Source of the DNA: Bradyrhizobium icense
GTDB lineage: Bacteria > Pseudomonadota > Alphaproteobacteria > Rhizobiales > Xanthobacteraceae
Reading direction: 5' to 3'
NCBI RefSeq assembly: GCF_001693385.1
Contig: NZ_CP016428.1
Span: 434,001-498,000 of the forward strand
Length of the DNA stretch: 64,000 bases
Part shown: piece after piece, positions 42,069 through 52,196 of the stretch
Layout of the letters: the number at the start of each line of letters is the position of its first letter
Position numbering within the stretch: the first letter of the stretch is position 1
Notes under the pieces: model-generated
Told to the model about the DNA's origin: nothing
The model's database searches: none
Seen by the model: only the letters and a program-made list of their open reading frames with translations
Program-made: the position numbers and the translations under genes

Positions 42069-44276
42069 ATGCCGAAGAAGAAGCCAAGAGCTGCCAGGAA
42101 GCCGAAACAGTCGATTGTCCGTTTCGCTGGCCGGCCCGCAAAGCCCGCTGCCAAGCTGTCTGCCAGCCGTCGGCCCGCGATCGGCGAGGTCGTGCGCAAG
42201 CGCGCCGAGGTCGAAGCCGCGCTTGCGGAGGCGCGCAAATCGCACGAGCGCTTGCGTGAGGCGATCGATATACTGCCGCAGGGGATCGTGTTTCTCGACG
42301 CCGAAGGCCGTTACATTCTCTGGAACAAGAAATATGCGGAGATGTACACCCGCAGTTCGGACCTGTTCAGGCCGGGCGTGCGGCTGGAGGATACGATCCG
42401 CGTCGGCGTCGCGCGGGGCGACTACCCGGAGGCGATCGGGCGCGAGGAGGAATGGATCTCAACGCGGCTCGAGAAGCTGTTCCAGCCGGGTGAGCGGCAT
42501 GAGCAACGGCTTGCCGACGGACGTGTCATCCTGATCGATGAACGCCTGACCGGGGATGGCGGCATCATCGGACTGCGCGTCGACATCACCGAACTGAAGC
42601 AGCGCGAGGCTTCGTTCCGGCTGCTGTTCGACAGCAATCCGGTTCCGATGATCGTTTGCGCGCTGAGTGACGAACGAGTTCTCGCCGTCAACGACGCTGC
42701 AATCCAGCACTATGGTTATAGCCGCGGCGAGTTCGAGAAGCTCACCATCCGCAACCTGCAGGCCTTCGACGTCGAGCCGCCATGGGCCGGCGAACACGCC
42801 GGAGACGAGCGCGCGGCCCGCGCCTGGAAGCATGTCAGGGCCGACGGCGCGCTGATCGATCTGGCGATCTATTCGCGACAGCTCGTTTACGGCGACCGTC
42901 CTGCGGTCCTGCTCGCGCTGATGGACAGCACCGAACGCAAGCGCGCCGAGGCGCGGCTGACGTTCATGGCCCAGCATGACGGCCTGACCGGGCTACCGAA
43001 CCGCAATCTGCTGCGCCAGCAGATGGACGAGATCCTGCTGCGCACCCGCCGCAGCGCCGAAAAGGTGGCGGTGCTCGTGCTCGGCCTCGATCATTTCAAG
43101 GCGGTCAACGATACGCTCGGCCACGGCATCGGCGACAAGCTGCTGCGCGGCGTCGCCAAGCGATTGCGGTCGATGCTGCGCAAGGATGATGCGTTGGCCC
43201 GGCTCGACTCCGACGAATTCGCGGTCATCCAGAGCGGGGTGACGCGACCCGAGGACGCGATATTCATGGCGAGGCGCCTGTTGGACGCGATCGCTGACCC
43301 CTATCTTCTGGACGGGCATTCGGTCGTCATCGGCGCCAGCATCGGTATTGCGATGTCGCCCGGCGACGGCGATGAATCCGAGAAGCTCTTGAAGAACGCC
43401 GACCTCGCGTTGTCGCGCGCCAAGAACGATTCCCGCGGCACGTTCTCGTTCTTCGAGGCGGGTATGGACGCGCGCGCCCAGACGCGCCGCAAGATCGAAA
43501 CCGAGCTGCGCGAGGCCGTGCACAGCGATGCGCTGCGGCCCTATTACCAGCCGCTGGTCGATCTTGCGAGCGGACGCATCACCGGCTTCGAAGCGCTGGT
43601 GCGTTGGCCGCATCCCGAGCGCGGCATGATCTCGCCCGCCGAGTTCATCCCCGTTGCGGAGGAGACCGGCCTGATCAACGCCGTCGGCGGTTTGATGCTG
43701 CGCCGCGCCTGCGCGGATGCCGCGCAATGGCCCGACGACGTCCGCGTCGCCGTCAATCTGTCGCCGCTGCAGTTCCGTGTCGGCAATCTGTTGTCGCTGG
43801 TCGTGGAAACACTGAGGCAGTCGGGTCTGCCGGCGAAACGCCTGGAACTCGAGATTACCGAGACGCTGCTCTTGGAAAAGAGCAGCGAGGTTCTTGCGAC
43901 CTTGCATGCGCTGCGCGCGCTCGGCGTTCGTATCTCGATGGATGATTTCGGCACCGGCTATTCCAGCCTGAGCTACCTGCGCAGCTTTCCGTTCGACAAG
44001 ATCAAGATCGACCAGTCCTTCGTGCGCGACCTCGCTGCCAATCCCGACGCACAGGCGATCGTGCGTTCGATCATCAGCCTCGGCAAGGGCCTCGGCGTCA
44101 CGATCACGGCGGAAGGCGTCGAGACCGAGGCCGAGGTAAACTGCCTGCGCAACGAGGGATGCCACGAGGGGCAGGGTTTCCTGTTCAGCCGTGCGCGGCC
44201 CAATGCGGAGATCGTCAGCCTGTTGAAGACGCAAGGCAACTGGAGTGCGCCGGCAGGTGCGGCGCTGGTGGCGTGA
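42069..44276 (+). CDS. PAS-PAS-GGDEF-EAL protein, probable c-di-GMP phosphodiesterase with degenerate GGDEF
   Basis: The protein has 735 residues and no membrane segment. A basic N-terminus (PKKKPRAARKPK) is followed by a short coiled coil. PAS 1 is near 65-175 (DILPQGIVFLDAEGRYILWNKKY), PAS 2 near 185-300 (DSNPVPMIVCALSDERVLAVND). The GGDEF domain at about 315-470 has its active-site motif as DSDEF (residues 380-384), lacking both glycines, so cyclase activity is unlikely. The EAL domain looks complete: FEALVRWPHPERGMISP, LEITETLLL, DDFGTGYSSLSYLR and KIDQSFVRD. It should degrade c-di-GMP under control of a PAS-sensed signal. ATG 42069 is chosen over GTG 42063. Confidence 0.88.
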   Translation: MPKKKPRAARKPKQSIVRFAGRPAKPAAKLSASRRPAIGEVVRKRAEVEAALAEARKSHERLREAIDILPQGIVFLDAEGRYILWNKKYAEMYTRSSDLFRPGVRLEDTIRVGVARGDYPEAIGREEEWISTRLEKLFQPGERHEQRLADGRVILIDERLTGDGGIIGLRVDITELKQREASFRLLFDSNPVPMIVCALSDERVLAVNDAAIQHYGYSRGEFEKLTIRNLQAFDVEPPWAGEHAGDERAARAWKHVRADGALIDLAIYSRQLVYGDRPAVLLALMDSTERKRAEARLTFMAQHDGLTGLPNRNLLRQQMDEILLRTRRSAEKVAVLVLGLDHFKAVNDTLGHGIGDKLLRGVAKRLRSMLRKDDALARLDSDEFAVIQSGVTRPEDAIFMARRLLDAIADPYLLDGHSVVIGASIGIAMSPGDGDESEKLLKNADLALSRAKNDSRGTFSFFEAGMDARAQTRRKIETELREAVHSDALRPYYQPLVDLASGRITGFEALVRWPHPERGMISPAEFIPVAEETGLINAVGGLMLRRACADAAQWPDDVRVAVNLSPLQFRVGNLLSLVVETLRQSGLPAKRLELEITETLLLEKSSEVLATLHALRALGVRISMDDFGTGYSSLSYLRSFPFDKIKIDQSFVRDLAANPDAQAIVRSIISLGKGLGVTITAEGVETEAEVNCLRNEGCHEGQGFLFSRARPNAEIVSLLKTQGNWSAPAGAALVA

Positions 44277-44279
44277 TTT

Positions 44280-44408
44280 GCCGTCATTCCGCGATGGTCC
44301 GAAGGACCAGACCTCAGATGCGCAATTGCGCATCGGGGAATCTCGGGATTCTCAGGGGCGCAATTGCGCACCATAGTTCGATGCTTCGCATCGCTCCGGA
44401 ATGACGAG
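44280..44408. repeat. Palindromic intergenic repeat (REP-like)
   Basis: The ends CGTCATTCCG (44282) and CGGAATGACG (44397 on) are inverted copies. Inside are GGTCCGAAGGACC, TGCGCAATTGCGCA and GATGCTTCGCATC, all self-complementary. Elements with CGTCATTCCG ends are numerous in Bradyrhizobium intergenic DNA (memory). It lies between the GGDEF-EAL gene and the converging DUF1801 gene and may also stop transcription. Confidence 0.7.
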
Positions 44409-44444
44409 GCTTAGGTCGCTTTGCGCTCGTAATGACGGTGGAGG

Positions 44445-44921
44445 CTACTTCACGCGTTCCGCCTTCCGCTTCCTCACATGATACGTCAGTGCCAGCGCCA
44501 CGCAGTGGCGCAGCGCGGCTTCGGGCAGTTTGTCACCGACGTCGAGCAGAATGCTGCGGTTGCCGCCGTAGCGCAGTTCCGGATAGAGCTCGCGAAAGGT
44601 CTCGACCAGATCGGTCTGGCAGTGGAAATAGACCGCATAGCGGCCGACCTCCGCCTTCACCTGGTCGATCCGGATCGTGCTGCCGCTCTTGCTCTCGGTC
44701 GTGAGATAGCTCGGCTGCCCCCATTTCAGCGTCTCTTCCAGCGGCCCGACGCCTTCGGTAGCCCTTGCGGTATCGAAGATCAGCCGGCGCAGCGCCAGCA
44801 GTTTAGCTCGGACCGGATTGGGATAGGCCTCGAATACGGCTTCCACCGCAGCGTCCCGGGCGGCAGCGCTCGGCCGTTTGGCGATGCGCTTTACAGCTCG
44901 CTTCCGTGCCGCCTTCTTCAT
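44445..44921 (-). CDS. DUF1801 domain-containing protein
   Basis: The 158-residue protein has a basic start (MKKAARKRAVKRIAKR) and then the YdhG-like DUF1801 fold: YPNPVRAKLLALRRLIFDTA, LKWGQPSYLTTESKSGSTIRI, then RYAVYFHCQTDLVETFRELYPEL and a final helix ALALTYHVRKRK. The family is cytoplasmic and resembles iron-chaperone-like frataxin folds, but no reaction is proven. The gene stands alone. The 156-base gap to the next gene shows nothing. Confidence 0.82.
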   Translation of the reverse strand: MKKAARKRAVKRIAKRPSAAARDAAVEAVFEAYPNPVRAKLLALRRLIFDTARATEGVGPLEETLKWGQPSYLTTESKSGSTIRIDQVKAEVGRYAVYFHCQTDLVETFRELYPELRYGGNRSILLDVGDKLPEAALRHCVALALTYHVRKRKAERVK

Positions 44922-45077
44922 TGCAATGTCAGCGCATCCTGCCAGCTTCTGTTGGAGAACCTAGAGCAGGACGCGAGGCCGCGGAAGCGAAAACGAAGCG
45001 CTTATGTCACGTGGTCTTGCGCGCGCCTGATCGGCGTTCCGGCGGGGTCCTTTGCGTGCCGGTCGGGGCTGGCCGCT

Positions 45078-46250
45078 TCATCGCGTCGTCGGCGGTGCGT
45101 TGAGATCGCCCGCCAGGATCGCCCGGCCGGCATCCTCGTAATGGGCGTCACGGCCCTGGATCTGCTGCGCGATCGCGTGCATGTCGCGAAAGCGGCGCTC
45201 GAACTTGTTGGCATTGAATACGGCCGTCGCGCCCGTCATGTGGTAGGCGGTATCAACCACGGCGGCCGATTGATGGATGGTCCATGTCGAAGCGATGCGC
45301 AGCGCCACGCGGTGGGCTTCGGTGATAACAGCGCCTTGCGACAGGTCACGCCACACATCCGCTGCAGTGGCATAGAGATAGGCGCGGGTGGCGCGCAATT
45401 GTGCTTCGGTGCGCCCGATCAGCCCCTGCACGGCGTTGTTGTCGCGCATCGCCTTTGACGCTTGCGGTGTCTTGCCCCGGGCGAGATCGATTGCCGCATC
45501 GAGCGTGGCGCGGGCGACGCCGAGCGAGGTCGCCGCAAAGCCCATGCCGAAAACCATGTTGGTGGAGAGCTTGTACAGTGGGCCGCTCTCGCGCAGCGCC
45601 GCCGGATCGTCGCGAAGCGCTGCGAACTTTTCCGGGATGAACAGATTGTCGACCGAATAGGAATCGGTGCCGGTGCCGCGAAGGCCGATCACGTCCCAGA
45701 CGTCGTGCATCGTGGCGCTGGTCGCCGGAAACAGGATGGTCCGAATTTCCGGCGACCCGTCCGGCTTGCGCCGCGCTGTGCCGTCGGCTTCGACGACCCG
45801 GACATGGGCGCCGAGCCAGCTTGCCTGCCGCGAGCCGGATGCAAAATCCCAGCGCGCGCTGGCCTTGTAGCCGCCGGGAACCGCCTGCACTTCGTGGTTG
45901 ATCGCGCCCCATGCCAGAATGCCGGGTGCAACGTTGAAGATTTCGTTGGCAGCATCGGGATCGAGATAGGCCGCGGTCATGGCGCAGACGCTGCACTGGC
46001 CGAGGCACCACGCGGTCGAGGCGTCGGCCTTGGCGACTTCCTCCTGCATCTGCATGAAAGTTTCAAGCGGCGCCTCGGCGCCGCCAAAACGCTTCGGCAG
46101 CAGCGCGCGGTAGAGCCCGTTCTCGATCAGCGCCTGTGTCACCGCGGACGTCAGCCGCCGCGTCCGTTCGATCTCGTCGGCCTCGCGCGCGATCAGTGGC
46201 GCCATCGCCCGCGCGCTTTCCACGAGGTCAGTGCCGGGCCGCCTGTTCAT
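45078..46250 (-). CDS. Acyl-CoA dehydrogenase family flavoprotein, HpaB/DszC-like monooxygenase
   Basis: The 390-residue protein has the acyl-CoA dehydrogenase fold: VTQALIENGLYRALLPKRFGGAEAP near residue 40, the AWCLGQCSVCAM middle region, and a C-terminal helical bundle with NNAVQGLIGRTEAQLRATRAYLY and YHMTGATAVFNANKFERRFRDMHAIAQ. The last stretch, with no catalytic Glu at the usual site, matches the flavin-dependent monooxygenase branch (pigment or HpaB-like, working with a flavin reductase). The substrate is unknown. GAGGAA precedes ATG 46250. It lies 41 bases after the MFS gene on the same strand, so import or export of its substrate may be linked. Confidence 0.8.
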   Translation of the reverse strand: MNRRPGTDLVESARAMAPLIAREADEIERTRRLTSAVTQALIENGLYRALLPKRFGGAEAPLETFMQMQEEVAKADASTAWCLGQCSVCAMTAAYLDPDAANEIFNVAPGILAWGAINHEVQAVPGGYKASARWDFASGSRQASWLGAHVRVVEADGTARRKPDGSPEIRTILFPATSATMHDVWDVIGLRGTGTDSYSVDNLFIPEKFAALRDDPAALRESGPLYKLSTNMVFGMGFAATSLGVARATLDAAIDLARGKTPQASKAMRDNNAVQGLIGRTEAQLRATRAYLYATAADVWRDLSQGAVITEAHRVALRIASTWTIHQSAAVVDTAYHMTGATAVFNANKFERRFRDMHAIAQQIQGRDAHYEDAGRAILAGDLNAPPTTR

Positions 46251-46291
46251 GCGCTTCCTCGCGTTCTTTTCTTTGGTGATGCTTTCGGTAT

Positions 46292-47527
46292 TCACGCCGC
46301 CGCGCGACCGACGTTGAGCGACGCCTCCGGCGGTCGCTTGGCGGACGGGAAACTCAAGGCCACGGCGACGGCGGCCATACCGATGGCGAAGGAGCCGACA
46401 TAGAGCCAGTTGTAGGCGCGGAAGGCGTCGAACAGCCATCCGCCGGCGAGCGGTCCCAGCGCCATGCCGAGGCTGGCGAATGCGGAGACGGCGCCGAACA
46501 TGCTGCCCATGATGCGCACACCGAAATATTCGCGCACCAGCACGGCGTACAGCGGCATCACCCCGCCATAGGCGAGGCCGAAGACAACCGACAGCGCATA
46601 GAATTCGCCGAGCTGGCCGACCGCGAGATAGGTGGCGATCGCCAAGGCCTGCACGAACAGGCCGCCGACCAGGACGTGCTTGGCGCCGAAGCGATCGGCC
46701 AGCACGCCGAGCAGCAGGCGGCCGCCGAGGCCGGAGAAGCCGGCGAGGCTGTAGACGGTGACTGCGGTCAGCGGCGCGATGCCGCAGATCATGGCGTAGC
46801 TCACCAGGTGGAAGATCGGCCCCGAATGCGCCGCGCAGCAGGCGAAATGCGCGGATGCCAGGATGATGAATTGCGGCGTTCGCAGCGCTTGCGCGACCGT
46901 CCACTGCCCTTCAGGCGCGCCGGTCCCATTGGCGGCAGCAGGCGTCGACGGCTCCGGCGGCCGCCGCACCAGCAATGAGGCCGGGATCAACAGCGCCAGG
47001 GCGACGATGCCGATCACCAGCATCGCCGTTCGCCAGTCATATGACGTGATCAGCCAGCTTGCGAATGGCGCAACCGTCAGCGGCGAAACGCCCATGCCGG
47101 CCGAAACCAGGGCCACCGCGAGACTGCGCCGATGTTCGATCCAGGCGCTTGCTACGGCGACCATCGGCGCGTAGAAACTGCCTGCTGCAATCCCGATCAG
47201 GACGCCGAAAGCCAACTGGAATTGCCACAGGCTGGTGGCCTGGCTCGCGCCGATCAGCCCGGCGCCAAGCAATAGCGTGCCTGACAATACGACGATGCGG
47301 GTGCCGAACCGGTCGGACAACGTGCCCCAGAAAAATGCAGCCAGCCCCATCGCGAGAAAGTCGATCGTTGCCGCCGCCGAAACCCCGCTGCGCGACCAGC
47401 CCATCGTCTCCGAAATCGGCTGCAGGAAGACGGCCAGCGACAGCATCGACCCGAACGCAACGCACGTCATCAGCGCGCCTACGGCGACGACGACCCAGCC
47501 GTAGGAGAGCCCGGCGGACTTGCCCAT
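46292..47527 (-). CDS. Major facilitator superfamily transporter, monocarboxylate/oxalate-formate type
   Basis: The 411-residue protein has 12 helices, beginning LSYGWVVVAVGALMTCVAFGSML. The MFS loop 2-3 motif appears as GTLSDRFGTRIVVLSGTLLLGAG near residue 65, and its second-half copy is LLGVLADRFGAKHVLVGGLF. Helix 1 and helix 4-5 Gly-rich stretches (GVLIGIAAGSFYAPMVAVASAW) fit the monocarboxylate/oxalate-formate group. Direction and ligand are unknown. ATG 47527 has GGGGAAA upstream and fits the first helix. It heads a two-gene unit with the flavoprotein downstream. Confidence 0.85.
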   Translation of the reverse strand: MGKSAGLSYGWVVVAVGALMTCVAFGSMLSLAVFLQPISETMGWSRSGVSAAATIDFLAMGLAAFFWGTLSDRFGTRIVVLSGTLLLGAGLIGASQATSLWQFQLAFGVLIGIAAGSFYAPMVAVASAWIEHRRSLAVALVSAGMGVSPLTVAPFASWLITSYDWRTAMLVIGIVALALLIPASLLVRRPPEPSTPAAANGTGAPEGQWTVAQALRTPQFIILASAHFACCAAHSGPIFHLVSYAMICGIAPLTAVTVYSLAGFSGLGGRLLLGVLADRFGAKHVLVGGLFVQALAIATYLAVGQLGEFYALSVVFGLAYGGVMPLYAVLVREYFGVRIMGSMFGAVSAFASLGMALGPLAGGWLFDAFRAYNWLYVGSFAIGMAAVAVALSFPSAKRPPEASLNVGRAAA

Positions 47528-47700
47528 ATGTTTCCCCGCTCTTATTGTAATTGTAACCTGAGCGGGAAGATGGTGGCCTATTCGCGGCGCTAGAGCAAGT
47601 TGAGCGGCGTTTGTGACGCCGCAGCACACAGCAGCGAAAGTCCAGGAATCTGGCGTCTCATCTCGTTCAGACGGTCCGAAACGAAGGAGCCAGCTCAGCG

Positions 47701-47799
47701 CTCAGCTATCCACCTTTAGCGCGGCGATAAACGCTTCCTGCGGGATGTCGACCTTGCCGAACTGCCGCATCTTGCCTTCTTCTCCAGAAGCGCGCGTGA
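47701..47799 (-). pseudogene. Second, diverged copy of the lepA 3' end
   Basis: Minus-strand translation gives [20 protein letters not shown] and VDS plus stop, identical to the last 23 residues of LepA at 48034, while the DNA differs at four positions, all silent (TTC/TTT, GCG/GCC, TTG/CTA). Upstream of that part the copy continues with three short deletions up to about 47799. There is no start and no more of lepA. It is the main content of the 47528-48033 gap; the 170 bases to its left show nothing. Confidence 0.85.
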
Positions 47800-48033
47800 G
47801 GCTGGATTTCGCTGGTTCGGATGAATTTGGCAAGCACCCCACCGATCGCACGCGCTGCGATGATGGCGTCGTGCCGCTGATTTGCCCGACGTGTCAAATG
47901 GTTTCGCAAGATGCATCAGGCTGCACGCCGGCAGTCGTCGGCTACTTTGCATGGGGTTGTTTTCGATATTTTTGTTGTCCGGTCACGGAAGCAGACCGAA
48001 TCTGTTCATGCTCTGGTGGTCTGAGCATTCGCC
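47800..48033. other. Spacer between the two lepA 3' ends, with a repeat-like core
   Basis: No gene is seen. The core about 47862-47975 contains TGATTTGCCCGACGTGTCAA and GCTACTTTGCATGGGGTTGT. These strings are familiar from a recurrent intergenic sequence of Bradyrhizobium and Rhodopseudomonas genomes (memory, not checked). Its place between direct repeats of the lepA end suggests the scar of a lost or very small inserted element. Confidence 0.45.
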
Positions 48034-49845
<1,812 letters not shown>

Positions 49846-50004
49846 GGGCGCGGGATAGCATTCGCCTCCCCGTGCGGCAACCATCTTGCTGTATTTAAGG
49901 GGGTGTGAAGGCAAGTCAGCGGGGCTTTCCCGTGGGCCTGTAGTGATCGATTTCCGGGCATCCTTCTGCTAGGAATCGACGTCATCGAAAACCTGGAACT
50001 GACG

Positions 50005-51363
50005 ATGCGCTGGATCACTCTCGCTACCGGGCTGCTCGCCGTGCTTTTCATCTCGCCGGCGGTTGCCGAAAGGCGCGTGGCGCTCGTCGTCGGCAATTCG
50101 GCCTATCAGAACGTGTCGCGGCTGCAGAATCCGAAGAGCGACGCGCTGCTGGTGGCGGACACGCTGAAACGGCTGGGGTTCACCCTGGTCGGCGGACAGG
50201 CCCAGGTGGAGCTGGACAAGGCAGGCTTCGACAGCGCCGTCCAGCGCTTCGGCAGCCAGTCTATCGGTGCGGACGTCGCCTTGTTCTACTACGCAGGCCA
50301 CGGCATCCAGGTCCGCGGAACGAATTATCTGGTCCCGATCTCGGCGAATCCTGCGCGCGAGGCTGACGTCGATTTCCAGATGGTCGATGTCAATCTGGTG
50401 CTTCGTCAGATGGAAGGGGCGGGAACGCGGCTCAATATCGTGATTCTCGACGCCTGCAGGAACAATCCGTTCGGCGGGCGCGGGCTTCGTGCTGCCGACG
50501 GTGGCCTCGCCCAACTCCGCGCACCCGAAGGTACCCTGCTGTCCTACGCGACCCAGCCGGGCAATGTCGCGCTGGATGGCGATGACGGGCATAGCCCCTA
50601 CACGCGAGCGCTGGTCGAGACGATGCAAAGACCCGGGCTCGATATATTACAGACCTTCAATCAGGTCGGCCTGGTCGTCAAACGCGCCACCGGCAGCGCG
50701 CAACAGCCCTGGGTATCGACCTCCCCGATCGATGGGGCCTTCTACTTCTCCGGCAACGCGCCCGGGCAGGTCGCGACGGCTGACCCGCAGTCAACGGTGC
50801 TGCCGCCGACATCAAACGTGCTCACGCCCGCGCCGCCGGTTGCGCGGACGCAATCGGATTTCATCTTCCCGGACTCCGACAGCCGTCTACTGTCAGAGAG
50901 TGACCTCAGGACGCTCAGCAAGGACGATCTGCGGATCGCCCGCAATGAAATCTTTGCCCGGCGCGGCCGCTACTTCAATGCGCCCGACCTGACCGCGCGA
51001 TTTAGCAAGTTCGCCTGGTACGCGCCGCGCACATGGGATCCAGACCTCAACGCGGTCGAGCGTGCGAACGTCGCGTTGTTGGATCGGTTCGAGTCCGGCG
51101 CCGCGGCGGCGGCGAGCGGCTTCATCTTTCCCGATTCCGACCGCCGGCTGTTGACGCCGGGCGAAGTGCAGCGATTGTCCAAGGACGACCTTCGGATCGC
51201 GCGCAACGAGATCTTTGCCCGCAGAGGCCGCTTTTTCGAATCCGCCGACCTCAAGACTCGCTTCGAGCGGTTTTCCTGGTACGCACCGAACACCTGGAAT
51301 CCAAAGCTCAATGCGATCGAGCAGGCGAATGTCGCGCTGATCGAGCAAGTCGGGAAGCGCTGA
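50005..51363 (+). CDS. Exported caspase-family protease with two YARHG domains
   Basis: The 452-residue protein has a signal peptide ending SPAVAE. A C14 caspase-like (p20) domain covers about residues 24-245: RRVALVVGNSAYQNVSRLQNP, the catalytic His in LFYYAGHGIQVRG near 98 and the catalytic Cys in VILDACRNNPFGGR near 151. After a Pro/Thr-rich linker, two YARHG domains of about 75 residues follow, both starting FIFPDSD and containing DDLRIARNEIFARRGR and a WYAP turn. YARHG is an extracellular domain of unknown ligand. The protein is probably periplasmic. An M15 peptidase gene begins right after the stop. Confidence 0.85.
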   Translation: MRWITLATGLLAVLFISPAVAERRVALVVGNSAYQNVSRLQNPKSDALLVADTLKRLGFTLVGGQAQVELDKAGFDSAVQRFGSQSIGADVALFYYAGHGIQVRGTNYLVPISANPAREADVDFQMVDVNLVLRQMEGAGTRLNIVILDACRNNPFGGRGLRAADGGLAQLRAPEGTLLSYATQPGNVALDGDDGHSPYTRALVETMQRPGLDILQTFNQVGLVVKRATGSAQQPWVSTSPIDGAFYFSGNAPGQVATADPQSTVLPPTSNVLTPAPPVARTQSDFIFPDSDSRLLSESDLRTLSKDDLRIARNEIFARRGRYFNAPDLTARFSKFAWYAPRTWDPDLNAVERANVALLDRFESGAAAAASGFIFPDSDRRLLTPGEVQRLSKDDLRIARNEIFARRGRFFESADLKTRFERFSWYAPNTWNPKLNAIEQANVALIEQVGKR

Positions 51364-52131
51364 ATGGCCACGCGGTGGGCGGCTTGTGCCTTTACCGTTC
51401 TAGCGCTCATGCCAGCGCTGGCGCATGGCGAAAGCAGAGGAGAACTGCTGGATCGCCTCGTTCGCGCCTATCCCGACGCCTTGTTGAAGCACGACGGCAA
51501 GACGATTACCTGGCGCGACGGCACCGTCATGCCCGCAGACGACGGCGTCGCCGAGAAGCCGTTCGAGGAGCTGTTACGCAATGCGTCCATTCTCGATCAG
51601 ATGCGGCTGACATATCCCAAGGGGGTTTCAGCGCCGCCGGCTGTCAACGTCGACCCCGGACGATTCCGGAATGAGGCCTTCTTCAAGAAAATGTATGGCG
51701 ACTGCAATGGCGGCGAGGTCAAACGCAATCTCGTGACGATTATCTGGTTGCCCCGGTCATGGGGTAAACCGGTCCAGGTGACGCGAGTCAATGGCGTGGC
51801 CGAGCGCCTCAAGCAGGTGTCCGCGGAGATCGATGCGCTCGATCCTGCGGTGCGCGCAGCCGCATTTCCGATCGCGGGTGTCCTGGCGTGCCGTCCCGTC
51901 GCCGACACCGGCAAAATGAGCATGCACGGCTATGCCGCCGCCATCGACTTGAACCTGAAATACTCGGACTACTGGTTGTGGGCGGGTAAAGGAAAAACCA
52001 TTCCCTACAAGAACCGAATGCCGCAGCAGATCGTCGACATCTTCGAGCGCCACGGATTCATCTGGGGTGGCAAGTGGTATCACTACGACACCATGCACTT
52101 TGAGTATCGTCCGGAACTGCTGGGCAGATGA
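51364..52131 (+). CDS. M15 family peptidoglycan peptidase (VanY/endolysin-like), exported
   Basis: The 255-residue protein has a signal peptide ending ALAHGE. The zinc site of M15 peptidases is complete: MSMHGYAAAIDLNL near residue 195 gives His and Asp, and TMHFEYRPELL near 245 gives the last His, with a Tyr beside it. VLACRPVADTGKMS supplies the Arg-containing strand. It should trim the peptide stem of peptidoglycan, as D,D-carboxypeptidase or L-Ala-D-Glu endopeptidase. The start codon follows the caspase stop without a gap, so both are translated from one message. Confidence 0.85.
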   Translation: MATRWAACAFTVLALMPALAHGESRGELLDRLVRAYPDALLKHDGKTITWRDGTVMPADDGVAEKPFEELLRNASILDQMRLTYPKGVSAPPAVNVDPGRFRNEAFFKKMYGDCNGGEVKRNLVTIIWLPRSWGKPVQVTRVNGVAERLKQVSAEIDALDPAVRAAAFPIAGVLACRPVADTGKMSMHGYAAAIDLNLKYSDYWLWAGKGKTIPYKNRMPQQIVDIFERHGFIWGGKWYHYDTMHFEYRPELLGR

Positions 52132-52196
52132 ATCCGGTCACCTAATTCCTCGTTCACACCAAGCTGATTCCACTCGAGGCGAAAACACGCTAGGCA

